DNA from: Myxococcales bacterium
Lineage (GTDB): Bacteria; Myxococcota_A; UBA9160; UBA4427
Direction: 5' to 3'
Length of the DNA: 64,000 nucleotides
Assembly: GCA_012960035.1 (NCBI GenBank)
Contig: DUBZ01000092.1
Span: 21,828-85,827 of the forward strand
This document shows positions 1 to 7,401 of this stretch, piece after piece; position 1 is the first letter of the stretch; each line of letters begins with the position of its first letter. The notes beneath the pieces are model-generated. The model was not told where the DNA came from, searched no databases, and saw only the letters and a program-made list of their open reading frames with translations. A program made the translations under genes and the position numbers.

Positions 1-646
1 GACTGCCGTCGCCGTAAATCGTAATCGGTTGGTCGGTGAGCGCCTGCATGATGAAGTTGGAAACCACGCGGCCGTCGTTCGGGTGCATGCGCGGCCCGTA
101 CGTGTTGAAGATGCGCACAACCTTGATACGGAGCTGGCACTGGCGCCAATAATCGAAGAACAGAGTCTCCGCACAGCGCTTGCCTTCGTCGTAGCAGGAG
201 CGAATGCCCACCGGGTTTACGTGTCCCCAGTAGTCTTCCTTCTGCGGATGGACCTGCGGGTCTCCGTAGACCTCACTGGTTGAGGCTTGAAAGATCCGGG
301 CCCCCACGCGCTTGGCAAGACCGAGCAAGTTGATCGCGCCGTGCACGCTTGTCTTGGTCGTCGACACCGGATTGTTCTGGTAATGGATGGGCGAAGCCGG
401 ACAAGCGAGGTTGAAGATCTCGTCGACTTCGACGTACAACGGGAACGTGACGTCGTGTCGAATGATTTCGAAGCGCGGGTTGTCGGCTAGATGGGCGATG
501 TTTTCTTTGGAGCCCGTGTAGAAGTTGTCGACACAGATGACTTCGTTCGCACCTTCGTCTGCTGCCAGCAACTTCTCACACAGGTGAGAGCCGAGAAACC
601 CGGCACCGCCAGTGACCAGGATGCGCTTGTTTCGGAAGTTCTTCAC
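1..646 (-). CDS. UDP-glucuronate decarboxylase-like SDR epimerase (3' end outside window)
   Basis: This is an extended short-chain dehydrogenase that probably converts UDP-glucuronate to UDP-xylose for surface glycans, acting in the cytoplasm. The visible 215 residues open with the Rossmann motif [11 protein letters not shown] near residue 11. The [10 protein letters not shown] and [11 protein letters not shown] blocks follow, then the active-site Y-x-x-x-K as CYDEGK, and the ITIYGDGS run at the window edge; these are typical of UXS proteins. The start is GTG at 646. No ATG lies in frame nearby and the ribosome site is weak. It is the last visible gene of the minus-strand run AP hydrolase, GT2, GT4, UXS, with a 133-base gap from the GT4 gene. 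A dTDP-glucose dehydratase is less likely given the sequence pattern. Truncated by the window, not by mutation. Confidence 0.88.
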   Translation of the reverse strand, partial: MKNFRNKRILVTGGAGFLGSHLCEKLLAADEGANEVICVDNFYTGSKENIAHLADNPRFEIIRHDVTFPLYVEVDEIFNLACPASPIHYQNNPVSTTKTSVHGAINLLGLAKRVGARIFQASTSEVYGDPQVHPQKEDYWGHVNPVGIRSCYDEGKRCAETLFFDYWRQCQLRIKVVRIFNTYGPRMHPNDGRVVSNFIMQALTDQPITIYGDGS

Positions 647-779
647 CGTTCGTCGTGACCTCTTGGCCGTGTTTTAGGAGTGCTGTCGCGACCGCGCAGC
701 AGTATACAAAGCCCCAACCTGCGCTGCGATTTGCGGTGGGGCGCTCTGACCCCGATACAGGTTGGATCGGCACGCCGCG

Positions 780-1943
780 TCATTGATCTGAGTGTCGTGA
801 CAGAACACTTTCTGCCAAGGCACATGTTCGTCGCACAATCTGTTCCCACCCGTGATGGGTTTCGAGCAACTCGCGCGCTCCGGCGCCAAGGGTTTGGCGA
901 AGCGCGGGCTCGAGCGCGAGGGTGCGCAACGCTGCGGCAAGTTCTCCGGCGTCCGCTTTCTCGTCGAGGAGCCACGCATTTGTCATGTGCTCGAAGCCCG
1001 GCGCAATGTTTTCAAAGGCCACGATGGGCTTTCGGGCCTCCATGTAGTTCAGCAGCTTGATTGGAAACCCACCGCGTCTGCGCCGGCAAAGAACCACGCT
1101 CTGAGAGCCGGAGATCAGCGCCCGCATCTGTGCAAAGTTTTCGACTTCAACGCATGCGATGTTTTCCACGCCTTCGAAGGATGCGGGTAGCGTGCTTTTG
1201 TCATGGGTCGCCACGACAATATTGGGCGTCGGGTCGTCACTCATTATCGCGGCGGCTTCGGCGAGTAGGTCGAGGTCTTGGTAGGCGTCGAGGTTGCCGC
1301 AATAGAGCGCATAGCTTCCGGGAGTGATTGTAAACTTCGCGCACGCGCGCGCAACCTGTTCGTCGGTTGGGCTGGGCGTTGGATCGAGTCCGGGTGCGAT
1401 GACATCAACCGGCCCACGTGCGATGGACCCGAGGTCCCGCTTGGCGTCGTTGCATAACGCCACGATCCCGTCGGCATGTCGTCCGATGAAGCGATCCACC
1501 ATGCCTCCCAAGTTTGCAAGCATGAAGTCGATCGCGTCTGCTCCGTAGGCAGAAAGCTCGTGTCGCAAAATCGTGTGGGCCACGTAGACGACTGGGGTCT
1601 TCAAAACCGCGCGCCCTGCGAGTGCGATCATCGCGGCTTCGGCGTTGTGGGCAAACGCGACGTCGAAAGGTTGGACGCGCGCCCGGCGGATGTAGGTCGA
1701 GAGCAACCCTGCATCGGCGGGAAACTTTGCAAGGGTAGGGCCGGACCTCATGGTGTTCGGCGAAAGCCATCCCGGTGTCGCAATGCAGTTCAAGTCACTT
1801 GGGTGTTCACCAACACCACTGCCGTACGTAAACAGTTCGGCGTCGACGCCGCTGCGCACGAGCGCGCGGGTGTGTTCAGCGACGAAGACCTGCGAACCCT
1901 GTGGATAGGGAAACGGGAACGCGCCCAGCACCGCGACACGCAT
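780..1943 (-). CDS. Glycosyltransferase family 4
   Basis: This 387-residue GT-B enzyme probably transfers a sugar from a nucleotide donor to a lipid-linked or surface glycan at the inner face of the membrane. The N-terminus MRVAVLGAFPFPYPQGSQVF is the usual acceptor-domain opening with a glycine-rich loop. The C-terminal domain carries LLNYMEARKPIVAFE, the E-x7-E region that binds the donor. No membrane segment is evident. It begins only 4 bases after the stop of the upstream GT2 gene, so the two are probably translationally coupled. Donor and acceptor cannot be read from the sequence. Confidence 0.85.
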   Translation of the reverse strand: MRVAVLGAFPFPYPQGSQVFVAEHTRALVRSGVDAELFTYGSGVGEHPSDLNCIATPGWLSPNTMRSGPTLAKFPADAGLLSTYIRRARVQPFDVAFAHNAEAAMIALAGRAVLKTPVVYVAHTILRHELSAYGADAIDFMLANLGGMVDRFIGRHADGIVALCNDAKRDLGSIARGPVDVIAPGLDPTPSPTDEQVARACAKFTITPGSYALYCGNLDAYQDLDLLAEAAAIMSDDPTPNIVVATHDKSTLPASFEGVENIACVEVENFAQMRALISGSQSVVLCRRRRGGFPIKLLNYMEARKPIVAFENIAPGFEHMTNAWLLDEKADAGELAAALRTLALEPALRQTLGAGARELLETHHGWEQIVRRTCALAESVLSRHSDQ

Positions 1944-1947
1944 GGGG

Positions 1948-2730
1948 TTAGGCAGTGCCGTTGCGTTGCGTGCGGGAAAGCGAACGGTGGAGGGTCGCGA
2001 GTTCGATGATGGCGCGTAAAATCACCCTCGGGTTCGCGCCTGATTGGTTGCCGTGCTTTCGACGGCGGTGGGACACCGGCACTTGGTAGACGCGATAATG
2101 AAGCGCGCGGGCGCGGACCAGAATCTCCGTATTGACGAACGCGCCGATCGATTCGATCTCAATCGCTTCAATGACTTCGCGGCGAAAGAGTTTGAACGCG
2201 CAGTCGATGTCTTTCACCCTGAGGCCGAACATCACGCGAACGATCGCGCCCCAGGTATTGGCGAGCAGGCGCCGCGGCCACGGGTCCGAACGTTGGGCGC
2301 GGTATCCCGCGACGATGTCGAAGTCGTCTGCGTGCGCAACCAATCGGTTGAGTTCAGAAAGATCGAACTGCAGGTCGGCATCGCTAAAAAAGATCAGCTC
2401 TCCTTTTGCGAAGCGCAGGCCGGAACGCAATGCGGCGCCATACCCGGTGTTGCACTCGTGCTGGAGCAGCTGCACCCGGGGGTCTGCTTCACAGATGCGC
2501 TCGATGATCTCGGCGCTGCGATCTCTCGAACCATCGTCAACCAAGATGATTTCGAAGTCGGGGGTCAAGCGCTGCGCGATGTCACGCGCTGCGCCGAGCA
2601 GCGGTTCAATGTTCGGCGCTTCATCGAAGATGGGAAACACAAGCGACAGGCGAGGCCGGTCTGGCTTCACTTCAGTTTCCCGAGACGAATCTTCGAAGGG
2701 CATGTCAGTTTGTGCAGGGCTCGCGGTCAT
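1948..2730 (-). CDS. Glycosyltransferase family 2 (dolichol-phosphate-mannose-synthase-like)
   Basis: This GT-A enzyme of about 260 residues resembles polyprenyl-phosphate sugar synthases. Visible motifs are LSLVFPIFDEAPNIEPLL at the N-terminus, IILVDDGSRDRS and the metal-binding FFSDADLQFD. The end is RRRKHGNQSGANP followed by a short tail without membrane helices, so it is the soluble type. I start it at ATG 2730, 7 bases after the stop of the AP-superfamily gene. A longer frame to 2976 exists but would overlap that gene almost entirely and adds sequence unlike the family. It probably makes a lipid-phosphate sugar used by membrane glycosyltransferases. Confidence 0.85.
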   Translation of the reverse strand: MTASPAQTDMPFEDSSRETEVKPDRPRLSLVFPIFDEAPNIEPLLGAARDIAQRLTPDFEIILVDDGSRDRSAEIIERICEADPRVQLLQHECNTGYGAALRSGLRFAKGELIFFSDADLQFDLSELNRLVAHADDFDIVAGYRAQRSDPWPRRLLANTWGAIVRVMFGLRVKDIDCAFKLFRREVIEAIEIESIGAFVNTEILVRARALHYRVYQVPVSHRRRKHGNQSGANPRVILRAIIELATLHRSLSRTQRNGTA

Positions 2731-2737
2731 CGAAAAA

Positions 2738-4417
2738 TCAGTCCAAGTATCCAAGCGCTCGAAGTCGGTCTGCGACTGCGGCTTCTTCTTCGGCAGAGTA
2801 GCGGCGCTCAGTGAGTCCATGTGATATCCCGTCTGCCGAACCCTCGGATGTTTCCCAATCGAGCCCCATTGCGCCAAGGAGCGTGGGCGCCATATCGACG
2901 AGCCGCGGGTGAGGTTCATCGAGACTGAGGCCTGCGCCTGTTCCGACCAAGATGCCATCGGCGCGGTGGGTCCCATTCATGCCAAGCCCGCGACCGCCGG
3001 CGAGTTCGTCGTCCTCCAAGCGGGTGACAGAACTTCCCCCGCCCTCTTCCCAGCGGCTTGCGACGAGAGACAGCCCGTAGCCGTGATGGAGTGCAAGTTC
3101 GATCATGATGTCTGGTGCGCGGGAAACAAAGGGACCGTGGTAGAGGTCTTCTCTGCGGATGGCCCGCGCGACGACGGGTTCGCCGTCCGGGAGCCGCCAT
3201 GCGAGCAGCGCCTCAATGACCCGGTCCCGCACGCGCTCGTAGTCTTCGGGCGCGACCGCGCCTTTGGCCTCGCGTCCGCGGAGGTTTATCCACACGCCTG
3301 GGTTGGTATTCGCCTCTTCGGAGAAGGCCAGGGTCTGATTCCAGTCGAAACCCCCGAATCGGGCACCGCTTTCCAGCCGCGCCGCGGCGGCACGTGCGCG
3401 GCGGAAGATGAACTGGGCCAGGCCGGAGGGGAGAATCTTCAAAGCCAGGTCTCGCAGGCCCCGAGCCAGTGCGTCCACCGACGGTCCGCCTTCCGATATT
3501 CTCGTAAGTAATCCCGCTTCGGAGAGGTAGCGATTCAGATGCACGACATGGCGGCTCGCTCCCCCCATGCCGTGGTCAGACATCACGACGCACAGGGACT
3601 CCTCGCCAAAGGCTCGGCGCAACTCGCCGCACGCATGGTCGAGCCGGCTGTAAACATCTTCGATCGTTGCGCGCGCGGTCGCGTCGGCGGTTGGGTCGTG
3701 GCGCGGAGAGTCCGGGTCGTGATGTCGCCAGAAGTGATGGCCCACGGTGTCGCTTTCCGAAAACACGACCATCATAAAGTCGAGGTCGGCCTCCTCCCGC
3801 ATCGCTTCTATGGCGGCAACGGAAAAAGCAAGTTTGCGATCGACGCGGTCGAGCAAGTGGCCGCGGGTGCGGTCGAGAGATGTGTCCGACCCTTCTTTCA
3901 TGGCAGGTCGCATCCACGGACCCGCAATCGCTTCAATGCGCTTATAAAGCGAGGGGTCGTTCGTTGCGTCGGCGTCGCTTCCCGTTGAGACCGGCGCGTC
4001 GAAGCCCGGGACCAAGAGGCCGTTGAGTTCTTCGGGAGGAAACGTGGCGGGAACACCGAGCACGAGAACACGTCCGCCAGCTTCGCTTACGCGCGCAAAG
4101 ATTGAACGCCCGCTGCGGTCGGCCGCGTTCGCAAACGCGATGCGGTACGCGCCCGAAATCTTCTGCGTAAAATCGAACATCCCGTGACGCCCGGGTTCGA
4201 GCCCAGTCATAAAGGACGACCAAGCGGGGAACGTCACCGGGGGTGCGGTGGAGCGCAGGGGAGCCGCGATGCCCTCGTCCATGAAGCGCGCCAGGTTCGG
4301 GAGTTTGCCGGCCTCCACCATGGGGCGAATCACGTCGAAGGTCGCGCCGTCGAGCCCGATGACGAGCAGTGGCGACATTTTTGCGCTTTTGCTCGCGGAA
4401 ATTTCCGGGCTGGTCAT
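2738..4417 (-). CDS. Alkaline-phosphatase-superfamily phosphohydrolase (type I phosphodiesterase/pyrophosphatase-like)
   Basis: This protein of about 559 residues is a metal-dependent hydrolase of the AP superfamily. Expected pieces are in order: LLVIGLDGATFD (first metal Asp), PPVTFPAWSSFMTG with the candidate Thr nucleophile, FSESDTVGHHFWRHHD (Asp and His ligands), CVVMSDHGMGG (Asp-His pair) and a later NGTHRADG His. No signal peptide is evident, so it may be cytosolic. ATG 4417 has GAGG about 9 bases upstream; ATG 4378 is an alternative directly before the conserved core. It heads the operon containing GT2 and GT4. Hydrolysis of a nucleotide-sugar, phospholipid or glycan phosphoester is plausible, but the substrate is unknown. 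Confidence 0.85.
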   Translation of the reverse strand: MTSPEISASKSAKMSPLLVIGLDGATFDVIRPMVEAGKLPNLARFMDEGIAAPLRSTAPPVTFPAWSSFMTGLEPGRHGMFDFTQKISGAYRIAFANAADRSGRSIFARVSEAGGRVLVLGVPATFPPEELNGLLVPGFDAPVSTGSDADATNDPSLYKRIEAIAGPWMRPAMKEGSDTSLDRTRGHLLDRVDRKLAFSVAAIEAMREEADLDFMMVVFSESDTVGHHFWRHHDPDSPRHDPTADATARATIEDVYSRLDHACGELRRAFGEESLCVVMSDHGMGGASRHVVHLNRYLSEAGLLTRISEGGPSVDALARGLRDLALKILPSGLAQFIFRRARAAAARLESGARFGGFDWNQTLAFSEEANTNPGVWINLRGREAKGAVAPEDYERVRDRVIEALLAWRLPDGEPVVARAIRREDLYHGPFVSRAPDIMIELALHHGYGLSLVASRWEEGGGSSVTRLEDDELAGGRGLGMNGTHRADGILVGTGAGLSLDEPHPRLVDMAPTLLGAMGLDWETSEGSADGISHGLTERRYSAEEEAAVADRLRALGYLD

Positions 4418-4638
4418 CGGTCGGGGCCTCAAGCTGCTGCGAGAATCTGCCTCGAAACTCCCGCGAAGCATTGCGTGTTAGCGCTTCGTTCACCGCGATA
4501 CCACCCGACACCGGTTGAGGCGGTCGAGTTGTGGGCCCGGGAACCGCTTGGCGCAGGAGGGCGTCGTTGAAGCTGAAATTCGCGACCTGGCCACTTTGCG
4601 AACGTGACCTCAAAGCGACAGTTTGGCAGCGCTCGGTC

Positions 4639-4667
4639 TCGACACGGAGCGAGCGTGCTCCTATAGT
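4639..4667 (+). promoter_or_regulatory. Predicted sigma-70 promoter of rplC-rlmE
   Basis: TCGACA at 4639-4644 and TATAGT at 4662-4667 each match the -35 and -10 consensus at five of six bases, and the spacer is exactly 17 bases. Transcription would start near 4674, giving a leader of about 200 bases before the GTG of rplC. This is a pattern match only. Confidence 0.5.
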
Positions 4668-4675
4668 CCGCCGCT

Positions 4676-4704
4676 TCGTGCCTGCGGCTCGCTCGCAGGC
4701 ACGA
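4676..4704 (+). promoter_or_regulatory. Strong hairpin at the 5' end of the predicted rplC leader
   Basis: Arms 4676-4686 and 4694-4704 are perfectly complementary over 11 base pairs, with a 7-base loop (GCTCGCT). The stem would sit at the very start of the predicted transcript. No T-run follows on the plus strand, so it is not a standard terminator for rplC. It could stabilise the mRNA or be part of a ribosomal-protein leader. Confidence 0.45.
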
Positions 4705-4876
4705 GAAGACAAGAAGCGAACAACATCTCAAATCAATGATCAAATCGGGGAGTGTGCGGCAACGCCGCTCAGTACAACGCCTTGAACTCCGCCAAAGTCG
4801 GCGGGCCCAAGCATCCCCTATCACCTCGCGACGAACGCCATGACGGCGGTCCAATCCGAGTAGTGGAGTAACAAGC

Positions 4877-5518
4877 GTGGCAATCGACCTTATCTGCCGA
4901 AAAATCGGCATGACTCAGCTCTTCCTAGACAACGGCAAGTGCGTCCCGGTAACCGTCCTCGATGCATCACCCAACACAGTGGTGGACATCAAAACCGAAG
5001 AGCGTGACAGCTATACCGCCCTTCAACTCGGTGCAGGTGAGCGCAAAGAAAGCCGCTTCGGCAAAGCCGAACTCGGTCACTTCAAGAAGAAGAATGTCGA
5101 GCCCACGCAGATATTGTTGGAATCTCGAATCACCGCCGAAGAAGCCGGCGAGTTTGAAATTGGCCAAAAGATCGATTGCTCGATCTTTACCGAAGGCCAG
5201 AACGTCGATGTTCACGGGACCTCGAAGGGCCGTGGCTATTCCGGCGTCGTGAAGCGTCACGGGTTTAAGGTCAAGAAGATGACGCACGGTACCCACGAAG
5301 CCTTTCGGCACGGTGGTGCGATTGGTGCGGGCTCATCCCCGGGTAAGGTCATCAAGGGCATGAAGATGCCCGGCCAGCTCGGCAACGCGCGCGTCACCAT
5401 GACGAACCTGAAAATCGAAAAGATCGACGCCGAAAAGAACCTGATTTTCGTGCGCGGCGGTGTACCCGGTCACAACGACGGCATCGTTTGTGTGCGCGAC
5501 GCGCTCCAGGGAAAGTAG
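4877..5518 (+). CDS. rplC: 50S ribosomal protein L3
   Basis: L3 binds 23S rRNA near the peptidyl-transferase centre and is one of the first proteins in large-subunit assembly. The 213-residue product is full length. The family block VHGTSKGRGYSGVVKRHGF is followed by the loop with PGKVIKGMKMPGQLGNARVT, including the glutamine that PrmB methylates in enterics, and FVRGGVPGHNDG near the end. The GTG start has GGAG 8 bases upstream. Normally rplC lies in the S10 operon between rpsJ and rplD; here neither neighbour is ribosomal. It is followed immediately by rlmE in the same reading frame and has its own predicted promoter. Whether another rplC exists elsewhere cannot be judged here. Confidence 0.97.
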   Translation: MAIDLICRKIGMTQLFLDNGKCVPVTVLDASPNTVVDIKTEERDSYTALQLGAGERKESRFGKAELGHFKKKNVEPTQILLESRITAEEAGEFEIGQKIDCSIFTEGQNVDVHGTSKGRGYSGVVKRHGFKVKKMTHGTHEAFRHGGAIGAGSSPGKVIKGMKMPGQLGNARVTMTNLKIEKIDAEKNLIFVRGGVPGHNDGIVCVRDALQGK

Positions 5519-5524
5519 GACCCC

Positions 5525-6181
5525 GTCGCGAAATACGATCGAAAGGATCAGTTTCACCAGCGTGCCAAGCGTGAGGGATACCGTTCGCGCGCAGCCTACA
5601 AGCTGCTTGAAATCCATCGCTCCCACCAAGTGATCCGCCGAGGCCGCAAGGTCTTGGATCTGGGTTGCTGGCCGGGCGGTTGGCTTCAGGTTGCTTCCGC
5701 CACGGTGGGCCCGAAGGGCAAGGTTGTTGGCGTCGACAAGGCCGCCATCGACCCGCCGCTCGAGATCCCGAATTGCGAGTCCGTTGTCGGTGATCTTGAA
5801 GATCCAAAACTATGCGAACAGGTTCTCCCTTTACTGGGTGGTCTCGCGGGGCTTATTCTCTGCGATGCAGCGCCGAAGTTGACGGGTGTTCGGGCAGTGG
5901 ATCGAGCCAACGAAGAGCGTCTCCTCGAGGCGGTCGAGATGCAAATTCCCCTTCTTTTACAGGAAGGTGGAGACTTTTTGGTCAAGATCCTCGACGGCCC
6001 CGAAGCGCAAATCGTCGACCGGCGGATCCGCATGAAGTTTCGCGCTGCCAAGACGGTCAAGTCCAAAGCTACCCGCAAGGGTTCAACTGAGCGGTATCTC
6101 TTCGCTAAGGGATATCGTGGGGCTAAAGACACGATCGAAGCGCCACCCGAGCCGGAAGCAGACGCAACCGACGAGCCGTAG
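5525..6181 (+). CDS. rlmE: 23S rRNA (uridine-2'-O-)-methyltransferase RlmE/FtsJ, without a canonical start codon
   Basis: RlmE methylates U2552 of the 23S rRNA A-loop late in large-subunit assembly. Counting from the GTC at 5525, the catalytic tetrad is complete: K26 in AAYKLLEI, D114 in CDAAPKLTG, K154 in FLVKILDG and E189 in STERYLFAKG. The SAM loop is DLGCWPGGW. The family N-terminus AKYDRKDQFHQRAKREGYRS is intact from 5528, but no ATG, GTG or TTG lies in frame between the rplC stop (TAG 5516-5518, same frame) and that lysine. The first in-frame GTG (5630) would delete K26. GTC at 5525 sits where a GTG would be expected, after TAGGA. A single-base change, a sequencing error or non-canonical initiation are all possible. 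Product identity is firm; the start is not. Confidence 0.9.
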   Translation, partial: VAKYDRKDQFHQRAKREGYRSRAAYKLLEIHRSHQVIRRGRKVLDLGCWPGGWLQVASATVGPKGKVVGVDKAAIDPPLEIPNCESVVGDLEDPKLCEQVLPLLGGLAGLILCDAAPKLTGVRAVDRANEERLLEAVEMQIPLLLQEGGDFLVKILDGPEAQIVDRRIRMKFRAAKTVKSKATRKGSTERYLFAKGYRGAKDTIEAPPEPEADATDEP

Positions 6182-6234
6182 TTCGACATCTGGGGTGCAC
6201 GTATTCCCCGACACGCCAGAGCATGGGGAGCCCG

Positions 6235-6942
6235 ATGCGCGAAACCGAAGCGCGGGACGGTGTGAGCGAAAAGCCGGTCAATCTGGGCTCGGCGACTTCG
6301 CCAGACGGAGTGCTCGTTGACCAGGGGGGCCGCGTACTCGGCCCGCGCGCCCTGGGGACCCGGCAAAAACTCCTCGACGCCACTCGGGACCGGCTCGACT
6401 CCCACAGACTGCGGGAGATTCGCGTGATCGACGTGGCGCGTGCCGTCGATGCGTCGCCCGCGGCCTTTTATCAGTACTTCAAGGACATTGAAGAAGCGGT
6501 GCTCGCCCTCGCCGAGGCCGCGTCGAGCGAAATGCCCGTGGTCGCAGAACTGCTTGAGCAACCCTGGTTGGGCAACGCAGGGCTCGGCTGCGCGCGAAAA
6601 CTGGTGTCGGCCTTTATCGATCATTGGGACCACCATCATGCGGTCCTGCGTGTTCGCAACCTGGTTTCGGACGAAGGAGATGCACGCTTCCGCGCGGTTC
6701 GCGGCCGTGCGATGAGTCCCGTCTTGCTCGGGTTGGCGCGCCAAATTGAAGCGTCGCAAGCTGCTGGAAGAATTTCGCAAGACGAAGACCCCCGCGCGGC
6801 TGCTGCTGCGACGGGTGCCATCCTCGAGCGCATGGGGGCCTATCATCGCGATCTCGCCCAGGGGGGTGTCGCGCAAGAACAGCTGATCGAAACTTCAGCG
6901 CGTATTCTCTTTCGCAGCGTCACGGGCGAATCTCTTCTGTGA
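6235..6942 (+). CDS. TetR-family transcriptional regulator
   Basis: This one-component regulator probably represses nearby catabolic genes and releases DNA on binding a small ligand such as an acyl-CoA. An N-terminal tail of about 35 residues precedes the helix-turn-helix domain: LGTRQKLLDATRDRL, then IRVIDVARAVDASPAAFYQYFKDIEEAV, the canonical TetR recognition-helix region. The remaining 150 residues are the helical ligand-binding domain. I chose ATG 6235, behind GGGGAG; ATG 6223 would add four residues. It lies 33 bases upstream of the DUF35-thiolase pair on the same strand, so that pair is its most likely target. Confidence 0.88.
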   Translation: MRETEARDGVSEKPVNLGSATSPDGVLVDQGGRVLGPRALGTRQKLLDATRDRLDSHRLREIRVIDVARAVDASPAAFYQYFKDIEEAVLALAEAASSEMPVVAELLEQPWLGNAGLGCARKLVSAFIDHWDHHHAVLRVRNLVSDEGDARFRAVRGRAMSPVLLGLARQIEASQAAGRISQDEDPRAAAAATGAILERMGAYHRDLAQGGVAQEQLIETSARILFRSVTGESLL

Positions 6943-6975
6943 CGATGCAAACCATGCTGTTTTTCCTGGGACTCG

Positions 6976-7398
6976 ATGGCTGACAAACCTTTTCGCCTGC
7001 AACCGCTCGTGACCGAAGAAAATCGCCACTACTGGCAAGGGGGTCGCGACGGTGAACTTCGCTTTCTCGCCTGCAGCGCGTGCAGATATTTGATTCATCC
7101 CCCGGCTCCCGTGTGTCCCCAATGCCTGGGGCGTGACTCCGAAGTGCGCGCGGTGTCGGGGCGTGGCGTGGTTCATACCTTCACGGTCAACCACCACCCT
7201 TGGGTGCCGGGCTTCGATCCACCCTACGTGGTTGCGATCGTAGAACTCGATGAACAACCGGGCCTTCGCTTGACGACCAACATCGTTGATTGCGAAATCG
7301 ACAAAGTCTCGATCGGCATGCGGGTCGAGGTCTGTTTCGAAGAACTCGACGACGGCGCGTACCTGCCGTTGTTCGCTCCCGCAAAGACCGAGGCGTAA
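6976..7398 (+). CDS. Zn-ribbon OB-fold protein (DUF35, ChsH2-like)
   Basis: This 140-residue protein has the DUF35 layout: a zinc ribbon with C33, C36, C47 and C50 (CSACRY and CPQC) followed by an OB fold containing VHTFTVNHHPWVPGF. DUF35 proteins are obligate partners of thiolase-like enzymes. In steroid degradation, ChsH2 supports both the ChsH1 hydratase and the Ltp2 aldolase. Here it ends 3 bases before the thiolase-like gene, so a stable complex with that protein is very likely. There is no hydratase MaoC domain, so this is the stand-alone form. Confidence 0.9.
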   Translation: MADKPFRLQPLVTEENRHYWQGGRDGELRFLACSACRYLIHPPAPVCPQCLGRDSEVRAVSGRGVVHTFTVNHHPWVPGFDPPYVVAIVELDEQPGLRLTTNIVDCEIDKVSIGMRVEVCFEELDDGAYLPLFAPAKTEA

Positions 7399-7401
7399 AC
7401 G

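Larger units (their letters stand above)
4418..4876. other. Divergent intergenic region between the glycan operon and rplC
   Basis: About 460 bases separate two divergent genes. No convincing coding sequence is present. The right half holds a sigma-70-like promoter pointing to rplC, a strong hairpin just after the predicted start of transcription, and about 200 bases of untranslated leader. The left half must hold the glycan-operon promoter, but I cannot identify it. Confidence 0.6.

Noticed and set aside
5686..6876. Long minus-strand open frame opposite rlmE and the TetR gene
   Set aside because: Both plus-strand genes have clear family motifs; the antisense frame has none.
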